NCBI GenBank assembly: GCA_946539175.1
Contig: CAMNHH010000042.1
Coordinates: 1 to 15,126 of the forward strand
Direction of reading: 5' to 3'
From: an uncultured Clostridia bacterium
Lineage (GTDB): Bacteria; Bacillota; Clostridia; Oscillospirales; Oscillospiraceae
Length of the DNA: 15,126 bases
The notes under the pieces were generated by a model. That model was not told the origin of the DNA, ran no database searches, and saw only the letters and a list, made by a program, of their open reading frames with translations. This document shows positions 8,682 to 13,463 of this stretch, piece after piece. Both the position numbers and the translations under genes were made by a program. The stretch's first letter is position 1, and each line of letters opens with the position of its first letter.

Positions 8682-9077
8682 TTATTGGGCGGCCCCGCGC
8701 TTTTCGTCCACCTTTTTCATGAATTTCTCATACTGGATCACAAAGCGCTCGTGGGTGCCCTCCCCCACCAGGCCGAAGGGGTCGTAGACCTTGACGGTGA
8801 ACACCAGGCGTCTGCGGTCCAGCTCGGTCAGCTCGGTCTCGCAGCGGACCCGCAGGCCCACGGGTGTGGCTGACAGGTGGCGCACGTCCAGTGCGGTGCC
8901 CACGGTGCCCTGGCCGGGCTCCAGCTCGGGCGCCACGCTCCTCCAGGCGGTCTCCTCGATCAGGGCAATCATGGCGGGTGTAGCAAACACGTCCAGCTCG
9001 CCGCTGCCCACGGCCCCGGCGCATCGCTCCGGGGTGACGGTCCACTCGATGCTTCCTTTGATTCCGGTTTGCAGCAT
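8682..9077 (-). CDS. FlK-like hotdog-fold thioesterase
   Basis: A 131-residue single-domain protein resembling the fluoroacetyl-CoA thioesterase (FlK) branch of the hotdog superfamily, which hydrolyses short acyl-CoA thioesters. The sequence shows the FlK-type catalytic triad with matching spacing: Thr33 in FATPAMIALIEETA, Glu41 in the same helix and His67 in DVRHLSATPVG. From memory, FlK uses Thr42, Glu50 and His76, which gives identical intervals of 8 and 34 residues. The hotdog strand VRCETELTELDRRRLVFTVKVYD follows. AGGAG precedes the ATG at 9077, and a good promoter lies at 9110-9138. It is the first gene of a likely two-gene unit with the amylase 30 bases downstream. The natural substrate is unlikely to be fluoroacetyl-CoA; the family contains many uncharacterised members of this size. 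Confidence 0.82.
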   Translation of the reverse strand: MLQTGIKGSIEWTVTPERCAGAVGSGELDVFATPAMIALIEETAWRSVAPELEPGQGTVGTALDVRHLSATPVGLRVRCETELTELDRRRLVFTVKVYDPFGLVGEGTHERFVIQYEKFMKKVDEKRGAAQ

Positions 9078-9109
9078 AATAGCTTCTCCTCTCCGTTTTG
9101 GTTTTGCCT

Positions 9110-9138
9110 ATTGTAGCACATTTCGTTCCGTTTTGCAA
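9110..9138 (-). promoter_or_regulatory. Sigma-A promoter of the thioesterase-amylase unit
   Basis: On the minus strand TTGCAA (9138-9133) and TACAAT (9115-9110) are 17 bases apart, with TGC in front of the -10 (extended -10). Start of transcription is expected near 9103, about 25 bases before the thioesterase ATG. Confidence 0.75.
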
Positions 9139-9197
9139 TCCACCTGTCATTTTATACAAATTTATTTGAATTTCTTCCAGAATATTTATTAAATCTC

Positions 9198-9226
9198 TTG
9201 AATAATCTGTAAAACAGTGCTATATT
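9198..9226 (+). promoter_or_regulatory. Sigma-A promoter of the dehydrogenase operon
   Basis: TTGAAT at 9198-9203 and TATATT at 9221-9226 have a 17-base spacer, and TGC before the -10 makes it an extended type. It diverges from the thioesterase promoter. The leader would run from about 9233 to the start at 9292 and carries the hairpin at 9245-9264. Confidence 0.72.
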
Positions 9227-9244
9227 GAAACTGGTCCTGTTCCC

Positions 9245-9264
9245 GCGAAAAGAGCGCTTTTCGC
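9245..9264 (+). promoter_or_regulatory. Perfect hairpin in the leader of the dehydrogenase operon
   Basis: GCGAAAAG (9245-9252) pairs perfectly with CTTTTCGC (9257-9264) around an AGCG loop. It lies inside the predicted 5' leader, 11 bases before the AAAGGA ribosome binding site. No T-run follows, so it is not a simple terminator; it could stabilise the mRNA or serve as a protein-binding palindrome in DNA. Confidence 0.5.
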
Positions 9265-9291
9265 AATTCTCTTATGAAAGGATATGCGGAC

Positions 9292-9597
9292 ATGAGGATT
9301 ACCCAGCACCCAATTCTGAACTTCGACCGCGGAAAAGAGCTTCATTTCACCTTCAACGGTCAGCCCATGACGGGTTATGAGGGTGAAACCGTCGCCGCCG
9401 CGCTCCACGCCGCAGGGGTCAAGGTGCTCGCCAAGAGCCTGAACCTGCACCGTCCCAGGGGCTTCTACTGCGCCATCGGCAACTGCGCTTCCTGCCAGAT
9501 GATCGTGGACGGAGCGCCCAACGTCCGGACCTGCATCACGCTCCTGCGGGAAGGCATGCGCGTTGAGACCCAGGAGGGAAAGGGGAAAATCAAATGA
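9292..9597 (+). CDS. [2Fe-2S] ferredoxin-like subunit of an amino-acid dehydrogenase complex
   Basis: A 101-residue small subunit that would carry electrons within a multi-subunit flavin dehydrogenase. It matches the N-terminal Fer2_4-type domain of sarcosine oxidase alpha, or HcnA-type stand-alone proteins: FTFNGQPMTGYEGETVAAAL, then the cluster motif GFYCAIGNCASCQMIVDG with Cys60, Cys65 and Cys68, and the fourth ligand Cys81 in NVRTCIT. The start at ATG 9292 is chosen because GAAAGGA at 9276-9282 is 9 bases upstream; the ATG at 9274 lies before this ribosome binding site. Its stop overlaps the start of the next gene by 4 bases (ATGA), which implies co-translation with the FAD/NAD subunit. 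Confidence 0.9.
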   Translation: MRITQHPILNFDRGKELHFTFNGQPMTGYEGETVAAALHAAGVKVLAKSLNLHRPRGFYCAIGNCASCQMIVDGAPNVRTCITLLREGMRVETQEGKGKIK

Positions 9598-10676
9598 GAG
9601 AGCTTGAACTGCTGATCATCGGCTCCGGCCCCGCCGGTCTCTGCGCCGCCATCTCCGCAGCCTCCTCCGGAGCAAAGGTGCTGATCCTGGAGCGGAGCTT
9701 TCAGCCGGGCGGCCAGCTCATCAAGCAGACCCACATGTTCTTCGGCTCGGAGCGGCAGTACGCCTCCCACAGAGGCGTGGACATTGCCGACATCCTGCTG
9801 CGCAGGGCCGCGGAATTCGGAGACCGGATCGAGCTGATGCTGAACGCCACCGCCGTTGGCTTCTACGAGGACAACGTGGTCACCGTCCTGAAGGACGAAA
9901 AGGAGTATTTCAAAATCAAGGCCAAGTCCATCATCTGCGCCACCGGCGCCTTTGAAAAATCCCTGGCCTTCCCCAACAACGACCTGCCCGGCATCTACGG
10001 CGCGGGCGCGGTGCAGACTCTGATGAACGTCTACGGGGTCCGGCCCGGCAACCGGGTTCTGATGGTGGGCGCCGGCAACATCGGCGTCATCGTCAGCTAC
10101 CAGCTCATGCAGGCGGGGATCCAGGTCGCCGCCGTGCTGGACGCCGCGCCGAGAATCGGCGCCTACCTGGTTCACGCCTCCAAGCTGGCCCGGATGGGGG
10201 TGCCCATCCTCTGCTCCCACACCATCAAGGAGGCCATCGGCACGGACTGTCTGGAGGCCGCCGTGGTGTGCCGGGTGGACCAGCGCTTCCGCCCCATTCC
10301 CGGCACCGAGCGGCGCTTTGACGTGGACGTGATGTGCGTCTCCGTGGGTCTGAGCCCCCTGAACGAGCTGCTGGCCATGCGGGGCGCGGCGATGCGGTAC
10401 GTGCCCCAGCTCAGCGGCACCGTGCCTCTGCGGACCGTGGACTGCGAGACCAGCATCCCCGGCATCTATGTGGCGGGGGACGCCTCCGGCATCGAGGAGG
10501 CCAGCTCCGCCATGGCCGAGGGCTATCTGGCAGGGCTCTGCGCCGCTGCCGGCCTGGGCCACGTGCCGGAGGACTATGGGGCCCGCAGACAGGAATACCT
10601 CGGGCAGCTGGAGGATCTGCGCTCCGGCCCCGTGGGGGATCGGATCCGGGCGGGCATGAAGCTCAGTGCGCTGTAA
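9594..10676 (+). CDS. FAD/NAD(P)-binding oxidoreductase subunit (HcnB / sarcosine oxidase alpha-like)
   Basis: A 360-residue pyridine-nucleotide-disulfide-type flavoprotein that likely forms the alpha subunit of a dehydrogenase complex and could exchange electrons with NAD(P). It has two dinucleotide folds: GSGPAG at 10-15 followed by LILERSFQPGGQL (FAD), and MVGAGNIG at 157-164 (NAD(P)), plus ATGAFEKSLAFPNNDLPGIYGAGA and the C-terminal FAD motif IYVAGDASGIEEAS near 291-304. In sarcosine oxidase alpha, HcnB and related proteins a BFD-like [2Fe-2S] region is often fused to this part; here the protein ends without it, and that domain is a separate gene at 11182. The N-terminal [2Fe-2S] domain is likewise separate, at 9292. 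Four-base overlap with the previous gene and a 12-base gap to the next. Confidence 0.9.
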   Translation: MRELELLIIGSGPAGLCAAISAASSGAKVLILERSFQPGGQLIKQTHMFFGSERQYASHRGVDIADILLRRAAEFGDRIELMLNATAVGFYEDNVVTVLKDEKEYFKIKAKSIICATGAFEKSLAFPNNDLPGIYGAGAVQTLMNVYGVRPGNRVLMVGAGNIGVIVSYQLMQAGIQVAAVLDAAPRIGAYLVHASKLARMGVPILCSHTIKEAIGTDCLEAAVVCRVDQRFRPIPGTERRFDVDVMCVSVGLSPLNELLAMRGAAMRYVPQLSGTVPLRTVDCETSIPGIYVAGDASGIEEASSAMAEGYLAGLCAAAGLGHVPEDYGARRQEYLGQLEDLRSGPVGDRIRAGMKLSAL

Positions 10677-10688
10677 GGAGGAAGGAAG

Positions 10689-11189
10689 ATGTTTGAACAA
10701 ACAGCTGTGGCCACCCGAGAAATGGTCCTGGAAAAATTTCCTCCCATCGAGAGGATCGACAAGGGTCCTGTGGCGGTGGTGGAGTGTTATCAGAAGATCC
10801 CCTGCAATCCCTGCCAGACCGCCTGCCCCTTCGGTGCCATTCAGATCGGCGCAGACATCAACGAGATCCCCAGGCGGGACGAGGCCCTCTGCACCGGCTG
10901 CGGCGTCTGCGTGGCAAAATGCCCCGGCCTGTCCATCATGATCGTGGACGGCTCCAAGTCCGCCGGGACCGTGGAGTTCCGCATCCCCTACGAGTTCCTG
11001 CCCCTGCCCCAGGTCGGGGAGCGCGTTCTGGGCCTGGACCGGGCCGGGCAGCCCATCTGCCGGGCGCTGGTGAAGAAGGTCATGAATCCCCCCGCCTTTG
11101 ACCGGACCCCCGTCGTCACCCTGGAGGTGGAGCGGAAATACCTCTACGACTTCCGAAATTTCAGAAGGGAGGCCGAAGCCCATGGATGA
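10689..11189 (+). CDS. 2x[4Fe-4S] ferredoxin-type subunit of the dehydrogenase complex
   Basis: A 166-residue iron-sulfur protein with eight cysteines in two cluster motifs: Cys33, Cys39, Cys42 and Cys46 (C-x5-C-x2-C-x3-CP, slightly wider than the usual C-x2-C-x2-C-x3-CP), and Cys68, Cys71, Cys74 and Cys78 (canonical CTGCGVCVAKCP). An N-terminal stretch of about 30 residues and a C-terminal beta-rich part (about 85-166, with VLGLDRAGQPICRALVKK) surround the ferredoxin core. It would wire the flavin subunits to an external acceptor. GGAGGAAGG precedes the ATG at 10689. It resembles, in position and content, the PdhF protein of archaeal dye-linked proline dehydrogenase operons. The next gene begins 8 bases before its stop. 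Confidence 0.88.
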   Translation: MFEQTAVATREMVLEKFPPIERIDKGPVAVVECYQKIPCNPCQTACPFGAIQIGADINEIPRRDEALCTGCGVCVAKCPGLSIMIVDGSKSAGTVEFRIPYEFLPLPQVGERVLGLDRAGQPICRALVKKVMNPPAFDRTPVVTLEVERKYLYDFRNFRREAEAHG

Positions 11190-11463
11190 GAATACCATCA
11201 TTTGCCGCTGCTCCGACGTGACCCTGAAGGAGATCCGGGCGCTGATCGCCCAGGGCTACCTGAGCTTCGACGAGATCAAGCGGATCACCCGGGTGGGCAT
11301 GGGCCCCTGCCAGGGCAAGACCTGCGGCCAGCTGGTGCTGCGGGAGATCGCCAACGCCACCGGCCAGAGCATGGCCGAGCTCCAATTCCACCAGCTTCGT
11401 CCCCCGGTGGTGGGCGTGAAGCTGCATCTGATCGCAGAGGAGGCGGAACGGCATGAAGAATAG
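11182..11463 (+). CDS. BFD-like [2Fe-2S]-binding subunit
   Basis: A 93-residue protein of the BFD/SoxA_A3 type. Four cysteines in the C-x-C ... C-x4-C pattern are seen: Cys8 and Cys10 in IICRCSDVTLKEI, and Cys43 and Cys48 in GMGPCQGKTCG, the standard [2Fe-2S] site of bacterioferritin-associated ferredoxin-like domains. In sarcosine oxidase alpha and related flavoproteins this domain is fused to the FAD/NAD subunit; here it is free-standing, as in the pdhX gene of archaeal proline dehydrogenase operons. The start at ATG 11182 is supported by GAAGGGAGG at 11164-11172. It overlaps the ferredoxin gene by 8 bases and the DAO gene by 11 bases. Confidence 0.88.
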   Translation: MDENTIICRCSDVTLKEIRALIAQGYLSFDEIKRITRVGMGPCQGKTCGQLVLREIANATGQSMAELQFHQLRPPVVGVKLHLIAEEAERHEE

Positions 11464-12601
11464 AGCGGACATCGTCATCATCGGCGCCGGTATGTCCGGC
11501 TGCTCCATCGCCTACAATCTGGCGGTCCGGGGCGCGAAGAACATCGTGGTGCTGGAAAAAAGCTTCATCTGCTCCGGCTCCACCGGGGCCTGCGGCGCGG
11601 GCTTCCGGATGCAGTGGGGCACGGAAATGAACTGCCGCATGTCCAAGTTCTCCACGGAGTTCTTTGAACACGCCAACGAGATCCTGGAATACGACGGGGA
11701 CATCGAGCTGCGGCAGAGCGGCTATCTGATGATCGCGGACACGGAGAAGGAGCTGACCCAGTTCCGCAAGAACATCGAGGTCCAGCACGCCTGCGGTATT
11801 CCCTCCCGGATGGTGAGTCTGGAGGAGGCGAAGGAAATCGTCCCCCACCTGAACACGGATATTCTCTCCGGCGCGGCCTACTGCCAGAAGGACGGCTTCC
11901 TGAACCCCCACAAGACCACCGACGCCTTCTACAGGGCCGCCAGGCGGCTGGGCGTGGAGTTCAACACCTTTACGGAGCTCACCGGCATCCGGGTGGAGAA
12001 GGGCCGGATCGTGGGGGTAGAGACCAACCGGGGCTATATCGAGACCCGGATCGTGGTGAACGCCGCCAACGCCTGGTCCCAGGGCATCGCCAAAATGGTG
12101 GGCGTGGAGCTGCCCCTCTACTCCGAGCGCCACCAGATCCTTGTGACGGAGCCGGTGGAGCATATGCAGGATCCCATGGTCATGGCCTTCAATCTGAATC
12201 TCTACGTCCAGCAGAGCCCCCACGGCTCCTTCATCATGGGCCGCAGCGACAGCTCCGAACCCCGCGATCTGAGAAGGACCTCCTCCTGGCACTTCCTGGA
12301 GGAGATGGCCAAAACCATCGACCGGGTGCTGCCCCCCATCGGGCAGCTGCGGGTGGTCCGCCAGTGGGCAGGCCTGTATAACATGTCCCCGGACCGCCAG
12401 CCCATCTACGACAAGGTGGAGCAGGTGGAGGGCTTCTACGTGGCCGTGGGCTTCAGCGGACACGGCTTCATGTTCGGCCCCGTCACCGGCACCGTCATGG
12501 CGGAGATGATCCTGGGGCTGGAGCCCAGCATCGACGCCTCCCGGCTCAAGCTCTCCCGCTTTGCCGAGGGCAAGCTCTTCACCGAGCCCTCCGTGGTCTG
12601 A
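11453..12601 (+). CDS. DAO-family FAD-dependent oxidoreductase (catalytic beta subunit)
   Basis: A 382-residue D-amino-acid-oxidase/sarcosine-oxidase-beta-type flavoprotein, the probable site of substrate oxidation. It opens with the FAD motif IVIIGAGMSGCSIAYNL (Gly11, Gly13, Gly16) and the acidic end of the fold at VVLEKS. GSTGACGAGFRMQWG follows, where oxidising members have a His/Arg-rich FAD contact. The middle substrate domain includes SGYLMIADTEKEL, GFLNPHKTTDAF and NAANAWSQ. The C-terminus has RQWAGLYNMSPDRQPIYD, a typical substrate-arginine region, and GFSGHGFMFGPVTGTVMAEM, the closing FAD segment of sarcosine oxidase beta, HcnC and PdhB. Plausible substrates are L-proline, D-hydroxyproline, sarcosine or another secondary amino acid; the sequence does not decide between them. 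It is last of the five complex genes. Confidence 0.9.
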   Translation: MKNRADIVIIGAGMSGCSIAYNLAVRGAKNIVVLEKSFICSGSTGACGAGFRMQWGTEMNCRMSKFSTEFFEHANEILEYDGDIELRQSGYLMIADTEKELTQFRKNIEVQHACGIPSRMVSLEEAKEIVPHLNTDILSGAAYCQKDGFLNPHKTTDAFYRAARRLGVEFNTFTELTGIRVEKGRIVGVETNRGYIETRIVVNAANAWSQGIAKMVGVELPLYSERHQILVTEPVEHMQDPMVMAFNLNLYVQQSPHGSFIMGRSDSSEPRDLRRTSSWHFLEEMAKTIDRVLPPIGQLRVVRQWAGLYNMSPDRQPIYDKVEQVEGFYVAVGFSGHGFMFGPVTGTVMAEMILGLEPSIDASRLKLSRFAEGKLFTEPSVV

Positions 12602-12642
12602 GCTGTCAGCGACGGCTGGAGCATCCGCAAGGAGGAAGCAAC

Positions 12643-12903
12643 ATGAAAGCAGGAAAAATCATCGGAAAGCTCTGTCTCGGCGCGCTGGCCGTCAGTCTGA
12701 TTCCCTACCGCTTTCAGGCCGATCGGGGGGCGTGTACCATGGAGCTGCGGAGCCTGCTCTGGGGCGCGAAAAAGTTTCCCGGGAAGGACAAGGATCACTT
12801 CGCCTTCGCAATTCCCCCCTCCGCTCTGGATCGGCATTTCCAGGCGGCGCCTGACGAAAAGCGGAAGAACGCGGACGGGGAGGCCGCCGAAGCGGCGGAA
12901 TGA
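12643..12903 (+). CDS. Small hypothetical protein with N-terminal hydrophobic segment
   Basis: An 86-residue protein of unrecognised function. The N-terminus is two Lys-rich turns followed by a short hydrophobic stretch (about residues 10-23, LCLGALAVSLIPYR), too short for a clear transmembrane helix but possibly membrane-associating. The remainder is basic then acidic, with KKFPGKDKDHFAFAIPP in the middle and a Glu/Ala-rich tail (GEAAEAAE). AAGGAGG sits 7 bases before the ATG, as good a ribosome binding site as any in the window, which is the main reason for calling it. It starts 41 bases after the dehydrogenase catalytic subunit with no terminator between, so it is probably on the same transcript. 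A functional link to the complex is not shown. Confidence 0.7.
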   Translation: MKAGKIIGKLCLGALAVSLIPYRFQADRGACTMELRSLLWGAKKFPGKDKDHFAFAIPPSALDRHFQAAPDEKRKNADGEAAEAAE

Positions 12904-12933
12904 TCCGCCAAAGCAGGTAAGGCGAGAAGCCAA

Positions 12934-12950
12934 CCGGACGTTGCGTCCGG
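12934..12950 (+). other. Short GC hairpin after the small gene
   Basis: CCGGACG (12934-12940) and CGTCCGG (12944-12950) pair perfectly around TTG. No T-run follows. It precedes the stronger hairpin at 12977-13006 and may be part of the 3' end of the dehydrogenase transcript. Confidence 0.45.
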
Positions 12951-12976
12951 GCTCAGACAGTTTGATCGTTATATGG

Positions 12977-13009
12977 AAATGGCATGACCCTCGGGTCATG
13001 CCATTTTCT
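12977..13009 (+). terminator. Likely terminator of the dehydrogenase operon
   Basis: A perfect 14-bp stem (12977-12990 with 12993-13006) closes on a tiny loop (TC, opening in practice to CTCG), followed by TTTTCTG. The stem is long and stable but the T-run is short. It ends about 100 bases after the small gene's stop codon and no other terminator is present for the operon. Confidence 0.78.
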
Positions 13010-13056
13010 GTTCCGTTCGTTCAATCAAACAGTAAAAAATTGTCCTTCCGTCCGTC

Positions 13057-13085
13057 TTGGAAAGCGCCCGGATTTCTGCCATAAT
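13057..13085 (+). promoter_or_regulatory. Promoter-like sequence before the short ORF
   Basis: TTGGAA at 13057-13062 and CATAAT at 13080-13085 are 17 bases apart with TGC directly before the -10 (extended -10). It is weaker than the other promoters but has the same architecture, and would transcribe the short ORF at 13154-13393. Confidence 0.5.
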
Positions 13086-13153
13086 AGCTCCGTTCAAAAC
13101 GGGAAACGGCCCCGGCCTTCTTTGCGGAACGGGAAGAACTCGCGGTCTGGCAC

Positions 13154-13393
13154 GTGCGGCAGGAGAATATCCACTCCGTCATGGAAACGGAGGTCTTCTG
13201 CCGGAAAGCGGACATGCTGCTGGTCAACTATGAGTCCCCCGACGGCAGAAAACGGCACAACCGTCTCTGGAACGGCGGCAACGGCTGGGGTACCGTAAGG
13301 CTGTATGACAAAAAGGACGGACAGCTCCGGCTGGCGGATGAGGTGGAGGCCACCCATATCGGCTGTGAATACGGGGAATATGACGAGCCCTGA
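13154..13393 (+). CDS. Short hypothetical protein, start uncertain, possibly 5'-truncated
   Basis: A 79-residue reading frame from GTG 13154; an ATG at 13181 is an alternative giving 70 residues. No family is recognised. It contains ADMLLVNYESPDGRKRHN, a Gly/Trp-rich turn (LWNGGNGWGTVRLYD) and an acidic end (EATHIGCEYGEYDEP). The frame stays open upstream to a stop at 13085 and reads as plausible protein (ending REELAVWHV before the GTG), yet contains no ATG, GTG or TTG there. AGGAG at 13161 is 15 bases before the ATG, rather far. It could be a small real gene, or the remnant of one that lost its 5' end. The stop codon abuts the hairpin at 13394. Confidence 0.42.
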   Translation: MRQENIHSVMETEVFCRKADMLLVNYESPDGRKRHNRLWNGGNGWGTVRLYDKKDGQLRLADEVEATHIGCEYGEYDEP

Positions 13394-13428
13394 AAAACGC
13401 CGTGACAAGGACGCCGGCACGGTGTTTT
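13394..13428. terminator. Bidirectional terminator between the short ORF and the UvrA-family gene
   Basis: AAAACGCCGTG (13394-13404) pairs with CACGGTGTTTT (13418-13428) with one G-T wobble and a 13-base loop. T residues follow on both strands (five on the minus strand). It lies directly after the short ORF stop and 35 bases beyond the minus-strand UvrA-family stop at 13464. Confidence 0.7.
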
Positions 13429-13463
13429 GCTTGAAGTGCCGTCATCCCGATGCTTGACGGGGA

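Noticed and set aside
7041..8873. 610-codon plus-strand open frame opposite the amylase gene
   Set aside because: Antisense to a GH13 gene with all catalytic motifs, starts inside a terminator, and has low-complexity Gly/Val/Gln composition without recognisable domains.
12984..13298. 104-codon plus-strand open frame starting inside the operon terminator
   Set aside because: The start lies in the hairpin, there is no ribosome binding site, and the composition is Arg/Ser/Pro-rich.
13094..13420. 108-codon minus-strand open frame between the short ORF and the UvrA-family gene
   Set aside because: It crosses the bidirectional terminator hairpin, has no ribosome binding site, and the plus strand has the better promoter evidence; still, coding in this region is uncertain.
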